This document shows positions 9,254 to 21,604 of a stretch of 64,000 nt of DNA, in pieces. Location: assembly GCF_002104455.1 (NCBI RefSeq), contig NZ_NBOC01000002.1, forward strand, positions 42,369 to 106,368, written 5' to 3'. The position numbers and the translations under genes were made by a program. Below the pieces are notes generated by a model. The model did not search any database, had not been told where the DNA came from, and saw nothing but the letters and a program-made list of their open reading frames with translations. Each line of letters begins with the position of its first letter. The stretch's first letter is position 1. The stretch comes from Colwellia chukchiensis. GTDB taxonomy: Bacteria; Pseudomonadota; Gammaproteobacteria; Enterobacterales; Alteromonadaceae.

Positions 9254-9757
9254 ATGGCAAAAAAACATATCAAATTAGACCGAATGAATCGCCGTATTTT
9301 GTCAGAGCTTCAAAGCAATGCCCGTATTAGTAATCATGACTTATCTGAAATAATAGGTTTGTCGCCAAGCGCTTGTTTACAACGTGTGAAAGCACTTGAA
9401 GATGCAGGTTTTATTATTGGCTACACTATGGTGACTAATGTTGATAAGTTATGTATTAATGTTAAAGCTTACGCTCATTTTACCTTAAAAAGTAATACCT
9501 ATGAGCATTGTGCTGTATTTGAAAAGGGCATTCGAAAATATATTGAAGTGGTTGATTGTATGAAGGTTAATGGCAGCATTAATTACATTGCTTTTATGAT
9601 GTGTTCAACAATTGAAGACTTTAACCGTGTCTGCAATGACATGATGCAAGGTGCCTTAGGTATTGAAAAAATCACCAGTCATTTTGTACTAGATACAGCA
9701 AAATGGTTTGGTGGTTATCCTCTTGAAACATTAGAGTGGAAAGCACAAGAAGAGTGA
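9254..9757 (+). CDS. Lrp/AsnC family transcriptional regulator
   Basis: A 167-residue regulator with an N-terminal winged helix-turn-helix (residues 8-58, LDRMNRRILSELQSNARIS and LSPSACLQRVKALEDAG) and a C-terminal RAM/AsnC effector domain (about 70-155). Members bind amino acids or related small molecules and form octamers on DNA. An ATG at 9254 with an AGGAAAAC ribosome site just upstream defines the start. It lies at the edge of the hydantoinase island and is divergent from the cyclophilin gene, so it is the natural candidate to control both and perhaps the receptor-hyuAB-transporter genes. An amino-acid-like ligand would agree with a hydantoin or oxoproline substrate (inference). Confidence 0.9.
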   Translation: MAKKHIKLDRMNRRILSELQSNARISNHDLSEIIGLSPSACLQRVKALEDAGFIIGYTMVTNVDKLCINVKAYAHFTLKSNTYEHCAVFEKGIRKYIEVVDCMKVNGSINYIAFMMCSTIEDFNRVCNDMMQGALGIEKITSHFVLDTAKWFGGYPLETLEWKAQEE

Positions 9758-10213
9758 TACTTAACTAATTCCAGTTCAATGCAACCTTGCAGTGACAGGC
9801 TGGAACTATGCAGCGCTTAGCTACAAATAACTGAAGTTATGGTGATGAACCCTAACGTAGTCGACTTTGTTGTCATCGCGGTCAGATACTTTGGACTATT
9901 TTCCACTACTTGTTGGGCTGCTCAGTGGCATTTGAACATGTCGTAATGCTCTCGTTTGCACTAGGGGTGAGTAAATTTAAATACGCCAAACCTACGCCAA
10001 ACTATGCCAAACCTAAGCCACATAGCGCGACCCGCAACGTTGATTTTCGCTTATGGTATTGAGTGTACTGATTGCCGCAATTTTAGTTCAGTTGTTCATA
10101 TAAATTAAAGTGCTATGTGCTGTTTTTTCAGCGCTTAGTTTTTGTTACATATTGTAGTCGTTAACAGCCATGGTATTGTGTTAAGTTAAATTTTTTGCAC
10201 ATAAAAGGCGATC
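9758..10213. other. 456-base gene-free gap with short tandem repeat
   Basis: No convincing reading frame is present. The one visible structure is an imperfect direct repeat at 9982-10024: TACGCCAAACC, TACGCCAAAC, TATGCCAAACC and a decayed TAAGCCACAT, unit about 11 bases. The right part is AT-rich and should contain the promoter for the membrane-protein gene at 10214; an AAAAGGCGATC stretch precedes that ATG. Confidence 0.5.
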
Positions 10214-10888
10214 ATGGTGAATCATTTACAAAAAATAGCCGGCGTTGCCGCACTTTTTCAAGCGCTTATTTATATCGCAGCTTTTGCTTTTTTTGGCGCT
10301 TTTTGGGCTTTTCCCACCGATGCAGATGCGACAGAAAAATTTGCTTTTTTAACGCATCATCAAACAATTTTATCGCTGGTTAATTTGACCATGTATGTGG
10401 TTTTTGGTGTGCTTTTGGCGGTGTTAGTGCTAGCACTTCATCAACGGTTAAAAAGCAAAGCGCCGGTATTATCACAATTGGCGGCTACCTTTGGAATTAT
10501 TTGGGTTGGTCTGGTCATTGCGAGTGGCATGATTGCCAATATTGGTTTAGCGGTTGCGATTACGCTCTCGGCCAAAGATGCCGAGCAAGCAATGACCCTC
10601 TGGATAACGGTAAATACTATTGTTGAAGGTTTAGGCGGAGGTAACGAAGTTGTCGGAGGGCTATGGCTGCTTTTACTTGCTATTGCCGCGTTAAAAATTA
10701 ATGCATTGCCTAAATTGCTCAGTTATTTCAGCTTGTTTATTGGCGTTGTTGGCATTCTCACTATCTATCCTGCTGAAGTATTGACTGAAATTTTTGGCTT
10801 AGGACAAATCGTTTGGTTTGTTTGGTTGGGTGTGATCTTGCTGATGAGCTCTCAAGCCGAGCTTAATAAGAACGTTAAAGAACAATGA
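10214..10888 (+). CDS. multi-pass membrane protein, DUF4386-like
   Basis: A 224-residue protein with about six transmembrane segments (near residues 8-30, 50-78, 88-118, 146-160, 170-190 and 196-215). It has no catalytic motif that I recognise. The general plan, an N-terminal (L)QKIAGVAALFQALIYI helix and short loops, resembles DUF4386-type proteins of unknown role, but that assignment is by feel. A GGCGATC stretch lies just before the ATG. It stands alone: 456 bases from the gene before and 310 from the gene after. An overlapping frame starting at 10195 is only a shadow. Confidence 0.65.
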   Translation: MVNHLQKIAGVAALFQALIYIAAFAFFGAFWAFPTDADATEKFAFLTHHQTILSLVNLTMYVVFGVLLAVLVLALHQRLKSKAPVLSQLAATFGIIWVGLVIASGMIANIGLAVAITLSAKDAEQAMTLWITVNTIVEGLGGGNEVVGGLWLLLLAIAALKINALPKLLSYFSLFIGVVGILTIYPAEVLTEIFGLGQIVWFVWLGVILLMSSQAELNKNVKEQ

Positions 10889-11106
10889 CAGTCGCCGTTT
10901 TTCAGCATTAACTGTATACACCCAAATAAAAAGTCTGCTGGGGTGAAGGAGGAATATTTGCTACGCCACTTTACTGACACTGCATATGCGTTACTTGATA
11001 AGGACGCAGAGGACTTTTATAGCCATATTAACTTTACGAAATTTTAGTCAAATCGCGCGCGTGCTCGTTACTTGCCAAGCTAAGCAAGCTCGTATCATTT
11101 TCGGTA

Positions 11107-11142
11107 TAAGTTGCTGTAAAAGTTGCTGTAAAAGTTGCTGTA
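11107..11142. repeat. three-copy 12-bp tandem repeat
   Basis: AAGTTGCTGTAA is repeated three times in phase within the 310-base gap before the GNAT gene, and a fourth unit is degenerate (AAGTTCCT). A short open frame across the repeat reads as CCKSCCKSC. It ends exactly where the next ATG begins, but it has no ribosome site and biased composition, so I do not call it a gene. The gap otherwise holds only the ribosome site (AAGAGGT) for 11199. Confidence 0.6.
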
Positions 11143-11198
11143 TAAGTTCCTTTATATGTACAGGTATGAAGGTGGGCATTTCAACACAAGAGGTATAA

Positions 11199-11648
11199 AT
11201 GAATATGGTTGTTAGTGAATTATCGTTATCTGATCGGGCCGGTTGGCAGAGTCTTTACCAGCAATATGCTGAATTTTACCAAGTACCGATGCAGCAGGAA
11301 ATACTGGATACCGTCTGGTCATGGATTTTTGATGAAGACAATCAATTCTACGCCTTGATCGCAAAAGATGATGCTGGTAATTATTTAGGCCTAATGCACT
11401 ATAGAGCCATGCCTTCACCGCTTAGGGGCAAGCTAGTGGGCTTTCTTGATGATCTTTATGTTACGCCGTTCGCAAGGGGCACTGGTGTAGTTGATGCCCT
11501 ATATCAAGCATTAAATGCCGCGGCGGCGAAACATGCTTGGCCATTTGTTCGTTGGATCACAGCCGATAACAACTATCGTGGTCGCAATGTTTACGATAAG
11601 TTAGCTGATAAAACGCAATGGCTGACGTATCAGATGCCGGTCGAGTAA
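11199..11648 (+). CDS. GNAT-family N-acetyltransferase
   Basis: A 149-residue protein with the GNAT fold. The acetyl-CoA loop appears as LYVTPFARGTGVVDALY (about residues 86-103), the family's V-x-P-x-x-R-G-x-G pattern, followed by a helix and RWITADNNYRGRNVYDKLAD, where the last strand and Tyr lie. The length is normal. An AAGAGGT site sits just upstream of the ATG. The acetyl acceptor cannot be inferred: the next gene is a RutE-like reductase 120 bases on, with no clear functional link. Close relatives acetylate amines or antibiotics, but nothing here points to resistance. Confidence 0.82.
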   Translation: MNMVVSELSLSDRAGWQSLYQQYAEFYQVPMQQEILDTVWSWIFDEDNQFYALIAKDDAGNYLGLMHYRAMPSPLRGKLVGFLDDLYVTPFARGTGVVDALYQALNAAAAKHAWPFVRWITADNNYRGRNVYDKLADKTQWLTYQMPVE

Positions 11649-11768
11649 AGCGCTAGCATTTCTCCTATTTAGACGAACATTTAGACGGACGTTGCTATGC
11701 TTAGTTGCGAGTAACTTGTTAATTTAGCCTTTATTCAAGCTTTAATTTAATTGTAATGGAGTTTTATT

Positions 11769-12362
11769 ATGCCTACACCTTTGGATACCCATGCCTTAGC
11801 GCAAGTATTTCTTAACGCGCGTACTTTTAATAAATTTACCGAACAAGCAGTGCCTGATGCGCTGATTATCAAGCTTTATGATTTAATGAAGTGGGGGCCC
11901 ACTTCCATGAACTGTCAACCGGGGCATTATCTGGTGGTGAAAAGTCCGGCGGCGAAAAAAAGATTACAGCCAGCCTTGATGCCCGGCAATCAGGAAAAAA
12001 CCATGGCTGCACCTGCAACCATCATTGTTGCCACTGACATGCAGTTTTATCAACATATGCCAACGCAGTTTCCGGCCAACCCGAACGCACAAAGCATGTT
12101 CGAGTCCAATGCGGACTTAACAGAGCAAACCGCGCTGAGAAATAGCACCCTTCAAGGCGGCTATTTAATCTTAGCTGCTCGCATGCTTGGTTTAGATTGC
12201 GGCCCAATGAGCGGTTTTGATAACCAAGCCGTTGATGCAGAGTTTTTTGCGGATGGTCGCTATAAGTCAAATTTTTTGCTCAATATAGGTTACGGCGACG
12301 CCAGTAAAAATTACCCTAGAGGGCCAAGACTTACCGCGGAACAAGCGGTGGAAATTCTTTAA
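11769..12362 (+). CDS. rutE: nitroreductase-family flavoprotein, malonic-semialdehyde reductase type (RutE-like)
   Basis: A 197-residue FMN-dependent NAD(P)H oxidoreductase. It matches the RutE/YdfN subfamily along its length: FLNARTFNKFTEQAV near residue 14, KWGPTSMNCQP (about 43-53), AAPATIIVATD and RMLGLDCGPMSGFDN (about 139-153). In E. coli, RutE reduces malonic semialdehyde to 3-hydroxypropionate in pyrimidine breakdown. No other rut gene is nearby, so the protein may serve as a general reductase of semialdehydes or nitro compounds. It converges on the aldehyde dehydrogenase operon through a shared terminator. A good AATGGAG ribosome site precedes the ATG. Confidence 0.8.
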   Translation: MPTPLDTHALAQVFLNARTFNKFTEQAVPDALIIKLYDLMKWGPTSMNCQPGHYLVVKSPAAKKRLQPALMPGNQEKTMAAPATIIVATDMQFYQHMPTQFPANPNAQSMFESNADLTEQTALRNSTLQGGYLILAARMLGLDCGPMSGFDNQAVDAEFFADGRYKSNFLLNIGYGDASKNYPRGPRLTAEQAVEIL

Positions 12363-12443
12363 TTAAGTCCGCTGCATTAGGCGAGGTTATGTAAGCGCGG
12401 CTTAGGCTGCTTTGACAAAGCTTGGCAGGATCAATCGGCAAAA

Positions 12444-12468
12444 AAAAGCCACGTCATTACGTGGCTTT
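12444..12468. terminator. bidirectional terminator between rutE and the aldehyde dehydrogenase
   Basis: The stem AAAGCCACG / CGTGGCTTT has a six-base loop. A-rich sequence on its left becomes a T-run for the minus-strand operon, and a short T tract serves the plus strand. Confidence 0.8.
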
Positions 12469-12493
12469 AAATCAATTGACCCTTGCTCAGACA

Positions 12494-14026
12494 TTAAATA
12501 TCGAATTTAATCCCTTGCGCTAAAGGCAATTCTGTTGAGTAGTTGATGGTATTGGTTTGACGACGCATGTACGCTTTCCATGCATCTGAGCCCGATTCAC
12601 GCCCGCCGCCGGTTTCTTTCTCACCGCCAAAAGCGCCGCCAATTTCTGCCCCTGAGGTGCCAATATTGACGTTAGCAATACCACAATCTGAGCCCCAGTG
12701 AGAAAGGAAGTTTTCCGCTTCTCGTAAGCTATCGGTAAAGATTGCTGAAGATAACCCTTGCACAACATCGTTTTGTATCGCGAGGGCGTCATGCACATCA
12801 CCTGAGTACTTAATTAAGTATAAAATCGGTGCAAAGGTTTCATTTTGAACCATGTCATAATGATTTTCCGCTTCAACAATGGCTGGTTTAACATAACAGC
12901 CTGACTCATAGCCTGCACCTGATAACACCTCACCACCACATAACAATTTACCGCCTTGTGCTTGTACTTGCTCGAGTGCATTACTAAACATGGCGACTGC
13001 TTGTTGATCAATTAACGGGCCGACATGGTTACTTTCATCTAATGGGTTACCAATTTTTAAGCCGGCATAGGCCTTAACTAAAATATCTTTGACCTGTTGA
13101 TAAATGCTTTCATGAATGATCACACGTCGCGTGGTCGTACAGCGTTGACCTGCAGTACCGACTGCGCCAAATACTGTGCCGGGAATTGCCAGCTTTAAGT
13201 CGGCTTGTGGCGTTAAAATAATGGCGTTATTACCGCCTAACTCTAGGATAGATTTACCAAATCTTGCGGCAACGCTAGTACCAGCGTGACGACCAACACG
13301 GGTTGAGCCGGTAACTGACATCAACGGAATACGTTTATCATGTAGCATGCCTTCACCAAGTACATTACCGTCACCAATTACTAACGAGAATATCCCTTCA
13401 GGTAGCTCGTTTGCCGTTAACACCTCGTTTAAGATATTTTGACAAGCAATGGCTGTTAATGGCGTTTTCTCTGACGGTTTCCACAGCGTAACGTTACCAC
13501 AAATGGCAGAAATCATCGCATTCCATGCCCATACCGCAACCGGGAAGTTAAACGCAGATACTACGCCAACAATGCCGAGCGGGTGGTATTGATCGTACAT
13601 TCTATGTAATGGACGCTCTGAGTGTAAGGTAGAGCCGTCAAGTTGGCGCGATAAGCCCACGGCAAAGTCACAAATGTCGATCATTTCTTGCACTTCGCCT
13701 AGGCCTTCTTGTAATGATTTACCCATTTCATAGGCAACAAGCTCACCCAGCGGTTGTTTAAAGTCGCGTAGTTTATTACCAATTTGACGGACGATTTCAC
13801 CACGGTGAGGTGCGGGCATTTTGCGCCAGGTTTTAAAGGCGGCTTGCGCAGTATTGACCACTTGTTCATAATCATCGCTAGAGCATTTATAAACGCTGGC
13901 AATGGCTTTGCCGTCTGCTGGCGAGGCAATATCAAACTGACCGTTGCTTGTGGTTTGCAACCAGTTAATACCCGTTGAAGCGCCGTAGTTGAGGGCATTA
14001 ATGCCTAATTCATTTAAAAATTTCAT
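12494..14026 (-). CDS. amaB: L-aminoadipate-semialdehyde / piperidine-6-carboxylate dehydrogenase (ALDH7 type)
   Basis: A 510-residue NAD-dependent aldehyde dehydrogenase of the antiquitin/AmaB group, which oxidises 2-aminoadipate 6-semialdehyde (in equilibrium with piperideine-6-carboxylate) to 2-aminoadipate. Seen: the nucleotide-binding region FNFPVAVWAWN and CGNVTLWKPSEKTP (about 159-188), the base Glu262 in LELGG, the nucleophile Cys296 in GTAGQRCTTTRR, and the group-specific tail GGEKETGGGRESGSDAWK. The length is full. It begins 44 bases after the fused kinase-lyase gene on the same strand. That protein would supply exactly this semialdehyde from hydroxylysine, which is strong context support. 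Confidence 0.88.
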   Translation of the reverse strand: MKFLNELGINALNYGASTGINWLQTTSNGQFDIASPADGKAIASVYKCSSDDYEQVVNTAQAAFKTWRKMPAPHRGEIVRQIGNKLRDFKQPLGELVAYEMGKSLQEGLGEVQEMIDICDFAVGLSRQLDGSTLHSERPLHRMYDQYHPLGIVGVVSAFNFPVAVWAWNAMISAICGNVTLWKPSEKTPLTAIACQNILNEVLTANELPEGIFSLVIGDGNVLGEGMLHDKRIPLMSVTGSTRVGRHAGTSVAARFGKSILELGGNNAIILTPQADLKLAIPGTVFGAVGTAGQRCTTTRRVIIHESIYQQVKDILVKAYAGLKIGNPLDESNHVGPLIDQQAVAMFSNALEQVQAQGGKLLCGGEVLSGAGYESGCYVKPAIVEAENHYDMVQNETFAPILYLIKYSGDVHDALAIQNDVVQGLSSAIFTDSLREAENFLSHWGSDCGIANVNIGTSGAEIGGAFGGEKETGGGRESGSDAWKAYMRRQTNTINYSTELPLAQGIKFDI

Positions 14027-14070
14027 ATTAACCTTCTTGTCTTTAATGTTGAAGTTGTCGCTGTGCCGCG

Positions 14071-16419
14071 CTATTGCGCGGCTAGCTCAGTCAGCCCTAA
14101 CTCAAGTACTTTGATAAACTTATCGGCGTCGGCTTTGCTAAACGCTAATGGCGGTTTAATTTTCAAAATATTGTAGAAGGGACCTTCAGTGCTGAGCAAA
14201 ATATGATGCTGTTTGAAGAACTCTACCAACCATGACGTTTGCTCGGTTGCTGGTGCTTTACTGGTGCGATCTTCAACTAGCTCGACACCAATAAATAGCC
14301 CTAAACCACGCACATCACCAATCAGCGCAAAACGTTGTTGCAACAAGGTTAATTGCTCTTGAAAATAAGCGCCGGTAGTTAAGGCATGCGCTTGTAGCTG
14401 CTCTTGTTCAATGACATCAAGTACCGCCATACCTATGGCACACGACACTGGGTTGCCGCCAAAGGTATTAAAGTATTCCATGCCAGTAACAAAGGCATCG
14501 GCAATTTCTTGAGTGGTAATAACGGCGGCCATCGGATGACCATTACCAATCGGCTTACCTAAGGTGACAATATCCGGCACCACATTTTGCGTTTCAAATG
14601 CCCACATATGGCTACCGACGCGGCCAAAACCCACTTGTACTTCATCGGCGATACACACGCCACCTGCGGCGCGCACCTGCTGATAAACATTAGCCAGATA
14701 ACCGTCAGGCATAATGATTTGACCGGCCACACCTTGTAATGACTCACAAATAAAGGCACTGGGCTTTTTACCATCTTGCGCTAACTCGGCAAGGGTTGCT
14801 TTGACGCTATTGGCATAAAGCTCAGCAGTGTCAGTACCTGTGCCTTGAAATTCACCGCGGTAAGGGTCGGGTAAAGTGACTTTGTGAACATAAGCGGGTG
14901 CACCTTCACCGCCCGGACCGTCAAATTTATACGGGCTGGCTTCGATACAGGCATTGGTATTGCCATGATAAGCACCATCAACCACTAATAATTCTTTGGA
15001 TTTAGTGAAGCAGCGGGCTAAGCGAAAGGCTAATTCATTCGCTTCACTGCCAGAGTTAACTAACATACAAACGGATAACTTTTCTGGCATGGTGGCGAGC
15101 AATTTGTCGGTGTAGTTGACAATATTGTCGTGTAAATAACGGGTGTTGGTGTTAAGTTTCGCCAGTTGCGCTTGTCCGGCAGCCACGACTTTCGGGTGAC
15201 AATGACCAACATGACAAACATTGTTAACCATATCTAAGTAGGGCACACCTTGTTCGGTAAATAAATATGCACCTTGTCCACGCACCATTTTTAATGGCTC
15301 TTGGTAGCTTAAACTTAAAGTTTTACCTAAGTGTTGTTTACGGTAACGGATAATATCTGCAGGTGCTTTGCCACTATCGATTGGTAGCTGACAAGCGTGA
15401 CGTAATTGACACAGTACGGCGAATGGATTTAACGCGCTCAGTTGCTCAAGTAGCGCCCATGCCGGCTTAACTGATACTAATAAGTACTCGTTGTCTGGCT
15501 GTTGCGAAATAGCCAAGGCGGAGTTACAAACCGTGGTACATAAACGCAAGGCCACTAGTGAGTAGAGTACTTCTAGTTCACTGTCGGATAAAGGTCGTAC
15601 TTGATGGTAGCCCGCCACTAGGGTTTTAAAGGCTGCAAGTACGCCATTTTCAGCCACTTTTTCGCCCATGAGCGCATAAGCACAGGCAACGGCTAATTCA
15701 TTGACAATATGGCTGTGTACCATGTCGCCAAAATCAATTAAACCGGTTATTTTTTTCGGCGCGGCGATATCATCGACTAATAAGTTGTAATCGTTGGCGT
15801 CGTTATGAATCACGCCTTGTGGCAGTTTTGCCAGCAGCGGCATGGTTTGTGTTTGATAAAGGGTTAAAAATTTGTCTACTAAAGGTGCTTGGCTAGGGTT
15901 AAGCAAATGCTTTTTGCTCATACAAACACGATAGCCTTGCGCTAAATCCCAATCTAAATAGCGATAAGCACCCGGATGGTCAAAATCCGCTAAAGCTAAG
16001 TCAATGTTTGCGACAAACTTGCCTAAGTCAGACCAAAGCGACTCATTGTGCGTCAGGCTGTCGGCGTCAGCATAGAACTTGCCCGGTAAAAAGGTTAAAA
16101 CCCGTAAATAAAATGTTTGTTGTTTGGCGTTGATAATAGTGCTGATGGTGTCGCCGTCTTGATTCGCTAAGGCATGAGGTACCGCGCATTGCTTAGCGCT
16201 AAGGTGTGCCATGGCGGCATTTTGCATCGCTAACTCAAGCTTTGGCTCAGCAGAGTTGGCAATTTTAACTATGTATTGTTGTTGATTGTCTGTGGTTAGT
16301 AGTAGGTTTTGGTCGCAATAGCCAGCTAAGCTTTTTAGTTGCCCAGATAGTTGATATTGCTGAGTTAGTAATTGATTGATTTCAATTTCAGAAAACGACG
16401 GTGTTTGATCTGTACTCAT
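14071..16419 (-). CDS. fused hydroxylysine-kinase-like / phospho-lyase PLP enzyme
   Basis: A 782-residue two-domain enzyme. Residues 1-345 are an APH/choline-kinase-like kinase with the catalytic loop HNDANDYN (from residue 205) and IDFGD (about 229). Residues 358-782 are a class-III aminotransferase fold with SGSEAN (456), the PLP-pyridine Asp in ADEVQ (592) and Schiff-base Lys622 in [10 protein letters not shown]. The human homologues of these halves are hydroxylysine kinase (HYKK) and the ammonia-phospho-lyases PHYKPL/ETNPPL. The fusion should phosphorylate 5-hydroxylysine (or ethanolamine), then release ammonia and phosphate. The ALDH7 gene downstream favours hydroxylysine. I prefer ATG at 16419, which has an AGAGG site, over an upstream TTG at 16440. 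Confidence 0.8.
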   Translation of the reverse strand: MSTDQTPSFSEIEINQLLTQQYQLSGQLKSLAGYCDQNLLLTTDNQQQYIVKIANSAEPKLELAMQNAAMAHLSAKQCAVPHALANQDGDTISTIINAKQQTFYLRVLTFLPGKFYADADSLTHNESLWSDLGKFVANIDLALADFDHPGAYRYLDWDLAQGYRVCMSKKHLLNPSQAPLVDKFLTLYQTQTMPLLAKLPQGVIHNDANDYNLLVDDIAAPKKITGLIDFGDMVHSHIVNELAVACAYALMGEKVAENGVLAAFKTLVAGYHQVRPLSDSELEVLYSLVALRLCTTVCNSALAISQQPDNEYLLVSVKPAWALLEQLSALNPFAVLCQLRHACQLPIDSGKAPADIIRYRKQHLGKTLSLSYQEPLKMVRGQGAYLFTEQGVPYLDMVNNVCHVGHCHPKVVAAGQAQLAKLNTNTRYLHDNIVNYTDKLLATMPEKLSVCMLVNSGSEANELAFRLARCFTKSKELLVVDGAYHGNTNACIEASPYKFDGPGGEGAPAYVHKVTLPDPYRGEFQGTGTDTAELYANSVKATLAELAQDGKKPSAFICESLQGVAGQIIMPDGYLANVYQQVRAAGGVCIADEVQVGFGRVGSHMWAFETQNVVPDIVTLGKPIGNGHPMAAVITTQEIADAFVTGMEYFNTFGGNPVSCAIGMAVLDVIEQEQLQAHALTTGAYFQEQLTLLQQRFALIGDVRGLGLFIGVELVEDRTSKAPATEQTSWLVEFFKQHHILLSTEGPFYNILKIKPPLAFSKADADKFIKVLELGLTELAAQ

Positions 16420-16527
16420 GGTTGCCTCTTTAACGTGCAATGCTAGCGGGTTGCTGTAGTTGTGCTCAAGCCACTCAAGCTGCTAATTAAGCGCGACAGC
16501 TTGGGTGGCATGAGAATCATCATTTGC

Positions 16528-20098
<3,571 letters not shown>

Positions 20099-20827
20099 AT
20101 GGAATCATCACACCGTAACCTGACCCAACAAGTTGTCCATGAGTTAGGTAAAAAAATTTTACAAGGCAACTACAAAATTGGCGAACGCTTACCTTCCGAA
20201 GCGGATTTGTGCCAACAATTTAATATTAGTCGTACTGCAACCCGAGAAGCGGTAAAAATGTTAACCGCCAAAGGCTTGATCAGCTCAAGGCCCAGACAAG
20301 GCATTACGGTTGTAGAGTCTAAGCACTGGAATTTGTTTGATGTTGATGTATTAAATTGGATTTTATTAGGAAAGCCAGATTTATACTTGCTTAGGCATTT
20401 TTTACAATTACGCTTAGCGCTAGAGGCAGAAGCGGCCTATTTAGCAGCCTTGTATGCCAGCGATGATGATTTAATAGCCATTGCGAGTGCGTTAGCACGC
20501 ATGAAAAATGCTACTAATGGTATGGACGACACGCATGAAGCTGACATCGCCTATCACCAAAGTGTGCTGTCAGCGAGTAATAACCCGTTTTTTATACAGT
20601 TAAAGAATTTTATTACCACAGCGTTGAAGGTGAACTTACGTTTTACTAATCGAATGATTGCGGTGACCGTGGCAGAATATCAAGCACATGTTGATATTTA
20701 CGAACATATCAAAAATAAAAAACCACAAGCGGCTTTTGACGCGGCCATGGTAACTCAACGCGCCACGCTTGCCATAGTCAATGAACAAATAGCGGCACTT
20801 GAGCAAGAAAAGCAGCACAAGGTTTAA
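20099..20827 (+). CDS. GntR/FadR-type transcriptional regulator
   Basis: A 242-residue protein with an N-terminal GntR winged helix (residues 8-72; GERLPSEADLCQQFNISRTATREAVKML) and a C-terminal all-helical FCD domain (about 95-225) with the metal/ligand-binding Asp and His pattern (DIAYHQSVLSAS and EYQAHVDIY). FCD regulators bind sugar acids or other organic acids. Divergence from lacZ suggests that it responds to a galactose-derived acid such as galactonate, as DgoR does, but the ligand is not readable. The ATG at 20099 has only a weak AAGAG site 13 bases upstream. Confidence 0.88.
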   Translation: MESSHRNLTQQVVHELGKKILQGNYKIGERLPSEADLCQQFNISRTATREAVKMLTAKGLISSRPRQGITVVESKHWNLFDVDVLNWILLGKPDLYLLRHFLQLRLALEAEAAYLAALYASDDDLIAIASALARMKNATNGMDDTHEADIAYHQSVLSASNNPFFIQLKNFITTALKVNLRFTNRMIAVTVAEYQAHVDIYEHIKNKKPQAAFDAAMVTQRATLAIVNEQIAALEQEKQHKV

Positions 20828-21041
20828 ATTGTCGCATAAGGCTAGGATAGCGATTAAGATGTGCCCGTGAGCAAGATAAAGCAACGGGCACAAACTAGCA
20901 TGAAATCTTGGCTAGCAAGCATTAGCTTGATAACGCTAACCATTATCTGCATAGCACTTATCTGCATAGCATTCGCAAAAGCTTCGATGATGAGGCTATA
21001 ATAGGCGAAATTTCACTTCTTTTAGATATTAAGTCAAGTAT

Positions 21042-21530
21042 ATGACCATACTTTCAATGATTGTGGCCCACGCCAATAACCGTGTTATTGGCAAAAATAA
21101 CACTATGCCTTGGCACTTGCCTGCAGATTTAGCCTATTTTAAAAAAATGACCTTGGGCAAGCCAATTATCATGGGCCGAAAAACCTATCAGTCTATTGGT
21201 AGGGCCTTACCCGGCCGTAAAAATATAGTCATTTCACGCTCGACAGCATTTCAAGGTGACGGTGTTGAGGTTGTTGATTCGGTAGAAGCAGCATTAACTT
21301 TGGTCAGCGATAGTGCAGAAGTGATGGTTATCGGTGGTGGCGCGATTTATCAGCATTGTTTAGCGAAAGCACAGCGTTTATATATTACCCATATTGACGC
21401 GGATATTGATGGCGATACTTTTTTTCCTGAATATGATTTAGCGGTATGGAAAAAGGTAGCGAGTGAAATTCGCCCCAGCGATGAAAAAAATCAGTACCGC
21501 TTAGATTTTTCGGTCTATGAAAAAATGTAA
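21042..21530 (+). CDS. folA: dihydrofolate reductase, type I
   Basis: A 162-residue enzyme that reduces dihydrofolate to tetrahydrofolate with NADPH in the cytosol. Diagnostic features are MPWHLPADLAYFKK with catalytic Asp29, the NADPH loop MGRKTYQSIGRALPGRKN (about 45-62), ISRS and VIGGGAIY (about 97-104). Its length is that of E. coli FolA, with no resistance-type changes that I can name. It stands as a single gene, convergent with a chemotaxis receptor, with a perfect terminator 23 bases after its stop. Confidence 0.95.
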   Translation: MTILSMIVAHANNRVIGKNNTMPWHLPADLAYFKKMTLGKPIIMGRKTYQSIGRALPGRKNIVISRSTAFQGDGVEVVDSVEAALTLVSDSAEVMVIGGGAIYQHCLAKAQRLYITHIDADIDGDTFFPEYDLAVWKKVASEIRPSDEKNQYRLDFSVYEKM

Positions 21531-21552
21531 GGCTTGCTTTATTTTTGGGTAT

Positions 21553-21581
21553 AAAAAAAGAGCGCTAAGCGCTCTTTTTTT
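21553..21581. terminator. bidirectional terminator between folA and the chemotaxis receptor
   Basis: AAAAAAAGAGCGC pairs with GCGCTCTTTTTTT around a two-base loop. The runs of A and T serve both converging genes. Confidence 0.9.
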
Positions 21582-21604
21582 GTTTATCAGAAGTTTAAGA
21601 GAAT

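Noticed and set aside
10986-11198. 70-codon frame ending exactly at the GNAT start
   Set aside because: Its sequence includes the 12-base repeat read as CCKSCCKSC, has no ribosome site and no family; the abutting stop and ATG look accidental.
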